This document shows, in pieces, positions 34,860 through 46,600 of a DNA stretch of 64,000 nucleotides. The DNA lies in assembly GCF_032854445.1 (NCBI RefSeq), contig NC_088297.1:15883127-15947126 (forward strand). The letters are read 5' to 3'. Within the stretch, counting starts at the first letter, position 1; each line of letters begins with the position of its first letter. This stretch comes from Liolophura sinensis (Eukaryota > Mollusca > Polyplacophora > Chitonida > Chitonidae). The notes under the pieces were generated by a model, which saw only the letters and a program-made list of their open reading frames with translations, made no database searches and was not told the origin of the DNA. A program made the translations under genes and the position numbers.

Positions 34860-35205
34860 CCATGAATATACGGTTCCTAGCCTCGGGTTAAGCTGAATTA
34901 GACATCCCATCTACGTGTATGCAGTAGAGTACAAGAGATTCTGGATCTTCCCTCCTTACTTATATATACAAAAGAAATGTTCCCATTGGAAAATTTAATA
35001 AATTTAGCGTTTTTCGATGGAAGGGGTTTTCATTCAACGCTACATGAATGTTTGGTTCCTAACCTGGTTGTTAAGCGGAATTAGACACAATTGAAGGTAT
35101 GGAGTAGGGTATCAAAGATTCTGAACCTTCTGTCAACAGAAATATACTCACTGAAAAATTTGAGAAATTTAGCGTTTAAGATGGTAAGGGTTTAATGGAA
35201 TGTCC
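34860..35205 (+). repeat. 182-bp two-copy tandem duplication
   Basis: 'ggttcctagcctcgggttaa' at 34872 recurs as 'ggttcctaacctggttgtta' at 35054. The downstream 'aaatttagcg' and 'gatggaaggggttt' parts also recur. Reverse-complement text of the first unit appears at about 51660-51690. Confidence 0.75.
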
Positions 35206-36353
35206 ACTGGTGTTTGCAATAATAATATAACGTTGCCCGAAGGCGTCGCACAACGTGCGCAGCTGACATAAGAAATGTCACAATGCGAGATACATGTACA
35301 TGTTTGTACATGCCACATGCAAAACGCTTCTGAACATGGCTATACAAGTAAGGATGACTCAAAATTGAATCTGTCCCTCTTTTCATAAAGTCGACGTGAC
35401 AGGAAACCGTTGAGGCTTTTGTATAAGTCCAGGAAACATGCACCACCTGGTGAATCTAGTTTCGCTTAAATTAAGCGAAGGTAGACATATATATTTTTCA
35501 CAGCCTTTTCACATTTTCACGGAAAATGTATTTTCGAAAAATACATTTAATACAAACACGTCTGAATTTTAACTCATAAGCGTTTGTTTTCAAGACTTTT
35601 CAGCGAGTAACAGATTTTAAAACCTTTATTGCCACATTTTCCATTCTAAACAACCGCGTCCACTTTAGAACTTTACAAGATAATTAGTAACTATACGCAG
35701 ATACGAAAACAAGACAGTTTTCACTAAAAGCGTGCATATTAAGTATACCTCAGTAGAAATGCACAGATGTCTTTTTAGATATATTCCACACAAAAAATCA
35801 TTAAGAACAAAAAAAAAAATAACACTGAACATAAAAATATAATAACTAACGATGATGGGCATGACTGCTATTACGTAAAAGCGATCCGTTATTAACAGTC
35901 ATCTACCTTATAATCCAGATGATAGAAATTCTTTCTCTCCCACAGCTTTATTAATAGTTTGTACATGGAGTATTTTACAATTTCTTAAACTTTTAAAAAG
36001 TCCAGTTTAGGAACAATATAATTAAAACAGGGCTATATCATGTAATCTCTTTTTAAACGTAACAAATAAACACATAAAAAAATTGCCATGTTTCTTGCAT
36101 GGCATAAACCTATGTAAAGAGTTGAGTAGATGTTAAATACATCTGTCACATCTTTTTCTGATTATAACGTAAACAGTCATAAATATTAAAATCTCAGATA
36201 AAATAACACATTTATCTGTTATACAGGAATTTCAAATGTTGCAGTTAATCTAAACATCCATACTGTTTACGTGAGCGGTACAGGTAATCTTAAAACCGAA
36301 GCCCGAAAGGGACAGAACTCTTGCTGCTTTACAAGTTCTCTGTTGCAATAACA

Positions 36354-36356
<3 letters not shown>

Positions 36357-36435
<79 letters not shown>
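36357..36435. repeat. (AT)n microsatellite
   Basis: About 39 uninterrupted TA units, directly after 'gttgcaataacagaa', a MITE-like word. Confidence 0.97.
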
Positions 36436-36438
<3 letters not shown>

Positions 36439-36685
36439 TATCAAAACAAATAAATCAACACATTCAAAATAAAGCTAATGCAAATTTAAAACGTGCAAAA
36501 ATTCAGATTCTCTCTTCCAAAATATCATATATCATAAACAAAATAATGTCCCCGTCTTTATCAACTGGAGGCAATTAATATAATGTCTTGCTACAAAATA
36601 CATGCAATTAATAATTGCAGACACATACACCTTACAGCGCATGCGCCCCTCCGTACGCTCTCTTTCCATCGTGGCACCTATCAAT

Positions 36686-36691
36686 TTTATT
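36686..36691 (-). terminator. candidate poly(A) signal of the SLC22 gene
   Basis: AATAAA on the minus strand, about 790 nt after the stop codon at 37477. It is only one of several possible hexamers and has no transcript support. Confidence 0.25.
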
Positions 36692-36785
36692 TTACAGAAA
36701 TCCTGAATAACGCTAAAGTCACTGGGATGTGACAGCGAAGACACGAGGTGATGTCAGCAAAAACATCTGTTTCAACCTATTCTAC

Positions 36786-36942
36786 ATTTATTTATTTATT
36801 TTTTTGAACTATTTATTTAATTGATTGGACATTTACGCCGTTCTTAAGAATACTTCACTTGTAAGATGGCTGACAACATTATGGTGGGAGAAAACCGGGC
36901 ACAGCCCATCCACAAGTTGCTGACAGGCCATCTCACGTCCTT
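36786..36942 (-). repeat. SINE family A 3' part, diverged
   Basis: Minus-strand copy with a long TTTATTT run, 'acgccgttcttaagaatact' and 'attatggtgggagaaaaccg', ending near 'ggccatctcacgtcc'. Confidence 0.85.
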
Positions 36943-37476
36943 TTCTATATTAATACTTGCTATATAAGCATTCTATTTATCTAATGCATGCGCAGGTGAT
37001 TCGAATGGACACCTAAAATAATTATATGTAAGATATTATTGTTGAGGTAGTCTATAGTCTACAATCCCATTTGTTCGGCATGTTCAAACTAGTCTAGTGA
37101 TCACAGTGGTGTAAACAAAGCTTAGAGACAGTGTTGTGTCCACAATCTTCATACCTAAGACAACACCTGCAAAATGTTTACAAAATACTGGCTGTTCACT
37201 TACTGGATCTAAAGTAAAACGTACCTACTCCAATTCTGTCCAATACGTAACCTCTACATACGCGAAGAGGTCAAAGCTGGGCACCCGTCAATACTATGTT
37301 TCAAAACACAAATGAGTGACAGTGCCGACTTCATTTCCACAAATAACGTGAGCAAGAATTCAGTTGGACGATCTCCCGATCGGATGAGAGCGCAAAATTT
37401 CTAAAAATTTCTTAAACTAGGAAATGTAGTTAAACCTTTTTGTGTCGGACAGAGATACAGAGCATTTTTCTTTCAT

Positions 37477-37692
37477 CTAGAATTTTGTCTGTTTGGTTTC
37501 GGTTGGCTTTGACTCTGACAGGTTGTAGGCCTTGGATCTGCGTGCGCAGCCCCAACCCATGTTTTCTGAGTCCTCGAGCGTGTCAGGAAGTTCCCGATTC
37601 AGGGTTTCCGGTAAGAGCAAACCCAAAATGGCGGCGGCTATAGACAGAGCTCCGAACAAGATGAATGGCAAAGGTTTGTAGGTTTCCGCTCC
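37477..37692 (-). CDS. SLC22 gene, exon 9 and stop
   Basis: 216 nt including TAG, acceptor 'tgtgttctccag'. Residues 456-526: helix 12 ('[18 protein letters not shown]'), '[16 protein letters not shown]', and a polar tail. Confidence 0.94.
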   Translation of the reverse strand, partial: GAETYKPLPFILFGALSIAAAILGLLLPETLNRELPDTLEDSENMGWGCARRSKAYNLSESKPTETKQTKF

Positions 37693-40600
37693 CTGGAGAA
37701 CACAGAATAAGTACGGCGTTATTATTACTTATTTCGAATAAAGTTTGAACAAGATATGACCCTCTTTGGCAGCAAGAGTATTTACAAGTATAGCTGACAT
37801 GAGATCAGACAGGGAAAAGGTAACAAATTTGTGGGGAAAAAAACAAGCTTTTGTTGAGGTGTTGACCGGAGTAAATTTGAGTGAAATAATCCTATAATCC
37901 TATCAAATACATATATGTAATTAACGTCCAGAGGCTATTTTATGCATTGCACTGAAAGGTAAGACAACGAAAAACTGAACTAGATGGCCCGGTGTCAGTG
38001 TAACGTGAATGGGTGGGATGTCATATCTGGTGTTTTCGGCATGATACCTCAGTGGCGAAAGTCCTCTGGCTGTAAGGACTCGCCATGCCCCGAAAAGACA
38101 TAGTACATACACACACACACGATGACTCCATGTCGTCATATGACTGAAAGCTTGTTCAGTGTGACGTAAAAAGAAAAATGAAGTATAGTAAACGTACATA
38201 ATTTATACATCGTCAACAGAAAATAATGTCACCCTGCGTCAAAACGCATTGAACTCCGCACAAACATTCAGCATGCCACTGGTTTTTAAATAATTATAAC
38301 GTCACCCGAGGCAATGGGTTCTTGCCGTCGAAACCGAGCTTCTGGGTTTCATTATTATGAATTACAAAAAGTACTCTAATTTCATTTTCCTCACAATAAT
38401 ATAGACTTCCAACATATCCACATGTAGAGCCTGTGTTGTTACGTGTCACAGACAAAAGGCAACTTCGGTAGCGAGTATGACTGATTTTACAGAAAGTCTC
38501 AATACAGGCGACTCGCTCAAAGAAATAGACTATAGTCATGTTTACGGTTGCTTGAAATCTCAAAATGCCCGATTTCATACTAAAAGGGGAAGGACGTGAA
38601 TTCCCTACGGCAGAGCTCTTTCCAAATCATTTCCTACCATAGTGACAGTAACCAGAATGGTTTGTTTCAGTTGCCAAACCTGGAGCTAAGGTAAACCATA
38701 GTTCCTGAACAAATCATACTGATTATATTTAAATCATAATACCTATGGATTGGGATAGCAATCTATCTGATTATTATGCCAACAGCTATTCATTCACAGA
38801 CGTGTCTGAAAATAGATACAAATACTTTGTTGCTGTTTCGGTCTTGTAATATTTGGTTGCTAATTAAGCACTATGGGATACATAGTTTGTAGTTCAAGTT
38901 CGTAAGTAAGCATAGGGGACGGTGGGGGAGGGGCGCCTCTGTGGCTCAGTCGGTTAGCGCACTAGCTCAGCGTAATGACCCAGAAGCCTCTCACCAATGA
39001 GGTTGCTGTGAGTTCAAATCCAACTGATGTTGGCTTCCTCTCCGGCTGTACGTCGGACTGTCCTTCAGCAAACTGTGGATGGTCGTGGGTTTGCCCCGGG
39101 CTAAGGCTGGCCGCCGTCGTATAAGTGAAATATTCTTGAGTACGGCGTAAAACACCAATCAAATAAATAAAAAAATAAGTGCGGCATGTATCTCGTTGTT
39201 TTATGGTTTCATGGTATCCATGTAACATATAGGTTCATGGTTAAGTAATGTAACTTAGAGGTTCATTGTTCGATAGCGTTGCTTGGTAGTTGATGGTTTG
39301 GAAATAGCTTATTTGTTTACACTTAAGTATATTTAGTTTATTTATTTAATTAGTGTTTTACGCCGTAGTCAAGAATATTTCACTTATACGACGGCGGCCA
39401 GCATTATAGTGGGAGGAAACCTGTCAGAGCCCGAGGGAAACCCACGGCCATCCATTGGTTGCTGCACACCATTCCACGTACGGCCGGAGAGGAAGCCAGC
39501 ATGAGCTGGATTTGAACTCACAGCGACCGCATTGGTGAGAGACTCCTGGCTCATTATGCTTCGCTAGCGCGCTAACCACTGAGCCCCGCAGGCTTCTTGA
39601 GTTAGGTATAAGGTAAGTAACTGTTTGGTTACTTGTTAGGTACTGTAACTTATTAGGCTATGGTTAAGTATTGTACCTTGCTGACTGATGGTTAAGCTCT
39701 GTTCAGTTCTTGTTGGTTTATGGTTGAGTGTTTGGCTGGTACTTACCAGTAAGTTTATTTGTGGCGCCAGAAGACCTCCGATCCTCGTCCAGAAAACACA
39801 CGAACCCAAACCAACATTCCTGAAGTTCAAACAGATATTCGTGTCGAAAAAATGTGACAAGAAGGAAAAAAACATATTTATACAAGGGCAATGGACGTAT
39901 TCAGGTGACAAGCCTTTCGTATTAAGTTGAAATTAATAAATAAATTAACTGAAGTTGTGTAATCAACTCATTAATTCCTCCTAAAGTAACTAAGGAATGG
40001 CTTTGTAGAACACACGTCTGCACCATATCTTCAGTTGTTGCTAATGGTGAAGTAAGCCAATGTCTTTAAAGTTCAGAGCATTATTCTTACATGGACTGCA
40101 TTTCTGTGTTATCAATTCCTCTTACAATAAGAAAAGGGAGTTTCGGAATCTCACATGTTTTTGCAGTGGACAGATGCGAAGAGTATCGTTAATGAGTACC
40201 ACAAACCATTTCCTTAAATTCAGTGATACTCAACTTGATCAAGTCTTTCCAACATCACTGGTAACTGCTGACTACATCTAATTGCAAGTAACTATCTTTT
40301 TTCGTTTACATTACAATGTATATACTGGTATATACTTTTAGAGATTGTAATGCTATGAGTTTATTAATGGAACTAATGATGGGAATTTGAAATTGCATGT
40401 CGTTTTACCGATTGACGGTCTGGATTGTGATTTAGGTACTTCGCTTTTTATTAGACAGATTCTTATCTGACAAAACAAGCGAGAGTTGGATTCGAAAACG
40501 CAATCTCATTGGTCAGATGGTAAGTTTAAGATACACTACCTGAGAACTGTAGGGTATAGCTCTGATGTGTAGAGAAACATGACACTGAAGGCTCCAGCCA

Positions 40601-43600
40601 TGCCGAATCTGCCGACCAACGCTAATACCGTCTTCGCTGTTTGGTCTGAAACATTATTTTAATATTCTTATGGACATATGTGTCTATTTGATTGGTGTTT
40701 CACACCGTATTCGAGAATATTCTGTTTCTTATTTTCCTCAGACCGCGGTAAGAAAAGTAATTTTATTACTAGTAACAATTTAGGTATTTACGCTTACCTG
40801 TAATATTGCCAGCCACAATACAAGCTATCCCGCCTGCGGCAAAGTACGCCATCATTGGCCATCGTCGTCCGCAACTGGAAGTGAAAACAACATACAGAAC
40901 CGATACGAAATACTTGAGCAAAAAAAAAAAGACAAATTATCTTGAAATTATATTTAATGCTACGCGAAGCTATATAATCCAATACAAAGGGCAATTCAGT
41001 TTTGCTGGCTCGAGTCTAGCTTTGCGTTGCATTTTCATTTTGTGAAACATCCGGTGATCTTACTTATAGGTGGGACAAAAAGACTACAACTCTTTTCCAT
41101 GACAGATGTCAGATTTATGAGTATATTAAACTGCAGTGGCCTTCACCAGATACCTGACAGGTCTATTGACAGCAGCAGCTACATCTGACTGACGCCACAT
41201 GGGTCAGGAAACGCTGACCTAACTGGTCAGAAATCTCTCACCCTTAGAAAAATGGGGGACGTGCTGTAGTTTAATCTCAGTCATAATGGCTTGTTTACGG
41301 AACAGGTTATGTCTGTGTAAGGCTGAGCTGTGCTGTCTCTCTCTCTCTCTCTTAGACCACTAGGGTACGGGCTGTGGTTTAGTCTCAGCTCTCACCTTGT
41401 TAGTCAGGAACATATCACCTCACTGGTCACGAGCCTTTGACATTGCTTTTCAGGAATCTTTGACCTTACTGTTCACGAGACTTAATACTTATTGTTCAAG
41501 ACCTATGGCATTATTGGTCACGAGAAGATTGACATCATTTGTTAGGAACGTTTGACATTATAGACCAGGAATCTTTGATTCCATTCGTCAGGAACACTTG
41601 AACCTATTCGTTAGGAAATTTTGAGTATATTTGTCAGGGAAAATAGGGTACGGCGGCGACAACCACGTCACGGGCGAATAAGCTATGAAAGAGAAAAGGT
41701 CACTCTATAGTGAGTTAATTTAACAAATATTTTGGTATATATCTACATTGTAGTCATTATGATATAGTTATAAAATACCAAAAAAAAATAATAATAAAAT
41801 ATAAAACACTCAACTTACTAGTACAAAATTAGTATGGCTAAGAGATAGGCACCAATCTCTACACCAGCACCAATAATGAAGTTTGTGTATTTAAATCCGT
41901 CCAGTCTTCCTGTGTTGAGAATAAGACCGTAATAGCCTATGGACACTGCAAACCTGTGGGGAAAGAGAGAAGGAAGAATTAAATATATCTATGACCTCAT
42001 TAAAAATATTGGACCAGTGCCACAAAGTGTTTTTCTTTACTGAAATCAAAATTTGAAAGTTATATATATGGCGTAGTTAAGGCTCAAGAATTTCAGATAT
42101 ACGTATAACACTTATTAGGTGGTGACACTTGAAGCGTTGAAGCGTTTAAATAAGAATTTATATTGTTATTGTTATTGAGCCTTTGACATTGTTATTCACA
42201 AAACATTTGTCCAAGTGGCCCCAGAAACCTAGACAATGTCCTTTACGAAAAAAGATAAGTATGGCTTATGAAGATTAGGAAAGGAGGCGCACTTAAGAAA
42301 CCAGACGGAACATTTTAATGACACGAATGATGCCATTCGGAATCGAATGACACAACAGGGTGTACAACACCATTTCAAAACAAAACTTCACAGTGTCCTA
42401 AAGTGTCCTGGGTAAAACCGCAAAGTATCCTAAAGTGTCCTGAGTAAAACTGCAGAGTATTCTAAAGTGTCCTGGGTAAAACTGCAGAGTATTCTAAAGT
42501 GTCCTGGGTAAAACTGCAAAGTGTCCTAAAGTGTCCTGAGTAATACTGCAAATTGTCCTGAAAACGATACCTTTGGTAAATTCCGAACAATTTGTCCCAT
42601 GTGAGGTCCATTAATATGACGTCCATTAATACATATCATATCTTGATGACGTCATGTATTCTGGCGAAAAAGGAACAGTTGCATTGGTTTAAATAATGTC
42701 TTTGCAGCTTAAAGCCAATAATTGAACTGTTTACTTTTATACGTTGCATTCTGTGAACTAGGGGAGACAACTATTTGACTTCAGAATGACTGTAAGAACA
42801 AACTATTTCTCTCTTCTTAAGTTAAGATTATTGACCAATCAGCTTTAATAGCTTACACTGATGCTGAGTTTGAAGTAAACCATGTGGAGAGCAAGTCCAG
42901 CACTTTTTCATCTCCAAACAAATTCTACTAAATGATATTGTTTCCAGACTGTATTCAACAGGAAAAGTGAGTAGAAACCTACTGCAGATGCGTAATTACA
43001 TTTCTAATGAGAAAACAAACTCCAGTTTAAAGTTAAAGTGATATATTTTGTTTGAAACTTGTTCTCTTGCAATGTTGTTGTTGTAGTGTGATCAGAAGAT
43101 GTTAACTGGGCAATATTTTGAAATGAATGACTCACTATATTATTTTTGTTTTGCTTAAGGTTTTACGTAGTCATAATTGGAGGCTACTGTTATAGAAGTG
43201 AAAATTGAACAAGGTCCCTGAGATCTGACTTGAGTTATGTCTTTCCTGTATCTCGAATACAACAGTCTAAACCTGAGAACAAAGTAATCCCAATACCACT
43301 GCTATGGTCAAGCGTAAATGAAAACGATAGAACAATTTTGTTTCCGTATGACCCGTTTAGATTAGTATTGGTACCCTGTAAATTGATCATAAATTAGGAA
43401 GTAATCTGTACAAAACAGCCAAAACAGGTTTAAGCTGTTAGCACGCCGGCGCTATTACCCAGGAGCCCCTCAACAATGTCATCGCTGTGAGTTCTGTTAG
43501 TGTAGCACGTGTATCTGTCTTGAGTACGGCGTAAAACACCAATCAAACATGTAAAAAATCTTACGACGTCTCTGGCTTTGATTTATTTATTTATTTGATT

Positions 43601-46600
43601 GGTGTTTTACGCCGTACTCAAGAATCTTTCGGCGGCCAGCATTGTGCTGGGACGAAACCGGACAGAGCCCGGGGGAAGCCACGACCATCCGCAGGTTGTT
43701 GGCAGACCTTCTCACGTACGGCCAGAGAGGAAGCCAGCATGAGTTGGACTTGAACTCACAGCGACCACATTGGTGAAAGTCTCCTGGCTCATTACGCTGC
43801 GCTAGCGCACTAATCAACTGAGCCACGGAGGCCCCTCCTCTTGATTTGTATAATACAGAGAGTATTCCGTCTACTAACCTAGCAAGACATTCGACCTTTT
43901 TCACATCTAGAAACAACAGTAAATAGTTTACTTACCAAATATACCACAAGATGATTGATCGTTTAAGAGTATTTCTATTTCTGAAGATATGTGAGATGTT
44001 ATACACAACGCCGTCGGGAGGCTGGTCTTCATGCTCTTTTAGAATAGCCACAGCTTCCGGGGGAACTTCGGAGAGACCGTTGTACTTAGCAATTTTCTGA
44101 GTCAGCTTTTCTGCTCGCAAATACTTCCGTTTCGAAAGAAGCCATCTTAGAGACTCTGGAAACAACCTACAATACATAGTGAAGATCAAACATTCGACAC
44201 ATAGAATCAAAGAGCAACTGAGATGCATATGTTGATTAACTTATGAACTAGCATGGTACACGCTTTGAATACTCAATCAATTCTTTTTCCTAGAGCAACT
44301 TTTACGCCTTGTCGTCATCACTGAAAACTTCTGACGGTTTATATTTAGGATGACTTTAGCATTTTGAGTGGTTAATAACCAGTGACACTTAATAAATTGC
44401 AATTAAAATCACTGCATTTATTTTACCTAATTCTGCTTAAATCATGGTGCTAGGGGACGTGTAATTTGCAACTGTTTGAGCATTTACATGAACGGTTAGA
44501 ATAAAACCCCGTTTAAACCTGTCTATCTGATTTTGTATCACTTTAAGTCTTTTAATATTTATACACATTCTTGGTGCTTTGGTGGTTTGTTGGAATTATT
44601 GATCAGGAACATCCATTGATGACAATGACATGTTTGAAGGTGTTAAAGGCGTTCTTAGAATGTTGTCATACAAATATACGAAATGGGTCGATGTAATGTC
44701 TTAAATGTGCTACATTAAAGGTCATTTTAGACTACAGCCTGACTACAGACTACAGAATCAGTCAGGACATATTTGATACCTTATCGGTTATTTCAGTTTA
44801 CAAGAGACTTAAAATTCGCCTCGATATTTCATTTTGTGGAATAGTATATGAAAAAGGAATTCTAAACAAAGGTCCAAACAGCTCATGCGCCTTTCACAGT
44901 CTTTTTTTTTTAACTTTTCTATGAAACTACCGTAAGTATAGTTAAATTTTAAATATTCTTATTTAAGGTGTTTAAATTGTTTTTGTATTATGGTGGGAGA
45001 AAACCCACGACCATCCGCAGGTTGCTGTCAGACCTTCCCAGGTACGGCCGGAGAGGAAGCCAGCATGAGCTGGACTTGAACTCACAGCGACCGCATGGGT
45101 GAGAGACTCTTGGGTCATCACGCTGCGCTAGCGCGCTAACCGACTGAGCCACGGAGACCCGGTTATTTTTGTAGGGGATATTAGAGAAAATGTATGCAGA
45201 GAAAATAAAAAAAATGAGTAGATGTATAATCTTTGGAAACAGTAAGTGGTCTCTTTGTACACTGTATTATCAGTTATCATAACTACTCAGTGTATTCCCT
45301 GATGATTATAGCAATGTAAAAAAAAGAAATCCTTGCCAGACGTAGAAAACAGTGAGGAGAATAAGAAGAGAAAAGCATCGTTGCATCCATCTCCAGTCCC
45401 GGATGAGGTAGGCGATGAGGGCCAGTATGAAGACTCCGAGCCCCCAGAATACTTCCAAGACACAGGCCGCGACCCCACGGTGCTTAGGGGAGAAGTACTC
45501 CATGATCATAGATACGTTGACGATCTGTAAACCCTGGAAAAAAACATACAAGGAAAGGGATAGGCATGGCCTACGGTTGCCGTTAAATGACAATTAGCGA
45601 CTGATCGCATAAAGTGAGAGAATGCCCGTAAGATACTTTCCAGTCCGGTGGTTTAATCGGTCACTTTGGTTTTCTGAGCGAGCTTCATGTATATTTCTTG
45701 AATGCGGTTTTAAACACCAATTGATTCATCAATCAATCAAACAAGTAATCTGACAACAAAGCTGAGACATGAAACATGATTAAAACGTTTGTTTACAATG
45801 CTGGCAGTTCAATTTCTGGAAGATTAGCAGATGATAGGAAACGCTAAGTCCGTCAAAACTTTAACATGACGAACACTGAACCCTGATTATTTATTTATTT
45901 ACCAAATACCAAAGTACCACAGTATATAATTATAAAACCCAAGAAATTACATCCGTCACATATAATACAACCGGATATGTTTGTGATGTTTAAATTTATA
46001 TACACATATTTTATGCTGCATGAACTCCCTAAGGATTTCATGGATATTTAAATAATTTTTAACTACGAATGGCCGTATGACCTAGACATTTATCTGGTGT
46101 TTGTTTATTTATTTATTTATTCGATTGGTGTTTTACGCCGTACTCAAGAATATTTCACTTATACGACGGCGGCCAGCATAATTGTGAGAGGAAACCGGGC
46201 AGAACCCGGAGGGAGTCCATGATCATCCGCAGATTGCTCTCAGACCTTCCCACTTACGGCCGGAGAATCTTGTGTTTATTGTTATGAGTGTGTGTTTATA
46301 TAGGTATGTTCAGGTGTCTCCTTCTTATTGCATTATTTTCCTTTGTGGTGATATCTAAGTGTATATTTTCATACCTCCAAGGTCAGTGATAACAACTTTA
46401 TTGCGAGCTAATGGTTATTTGTTTTTCAACCGACGATAAATAAAGTACATCTGTCTATCTAGCTAGCTTGTGTAAATGTACTTTGTGTAAATGTACCTCA
46501 ACGTCGTAAAATTTGTTCACTCGTGTAAAAGTGTATTATATTCTAATTCGGTCACTATATACCAGCTCCTGTTGTCTCATTGTTTTAAATTGTATAGACC

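Larger units (their letters stand above)
31995..37476. other. tail-to-tail gap between NHA copy 2 and the SLC22 gene
   Basis: Both genes converge here. Candidate poly(A) signals for NHA copy 2 are ATTAAA at 32515-32520 and AATAAA at 33787-33792. Neither can be confirmed without transcripts. The gap holds two MITEs, a large imperfect palindrome, a 182-bp duplication, an (AT)n tract and a SINE. No coding exon was recognised. Confidence 0.6.

Noticed and set aside
36250-36444. Ile-Tyr repeat protein, and a Cys-Val repeat frame at 62808
   Set aside because: Translations of (AT)n and (TG)n microsatellites.
38930-39030. Functional tRNA gene
   Set aside because: A and B boxes are present but the acceptor stem does not close, and the head continues into SINE body. 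The same holds for the other SINE heads.
42648-42655. TGACGTCA inside an SLC22 intron, and similar words at 3157 and 29432
   Set aside because: Isolated occurrences. The one at 3157 is coding sequence for Asp-Asp-Val and the one at 29432 lies in a decayed SINE, so no regulatory meaning is claimed.
43587-43916. 109-codon minus-strand open frame and several 60-70 codon frames with the same text (7762, 24468, 25732, 38962, 60853)
   Set aside because: All are translations of SINE family A copies, in whichever strand and frame happens to lack stops.
45306-45345. GT donor at 'TAC|GTCTGG' for SLC22 exon 3
   Set aside because: It would leave the exon in phase 0 while exon 4 needs two preceding bases. 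It breaks the frame and loses the conserved Trp before 'LFPES'.
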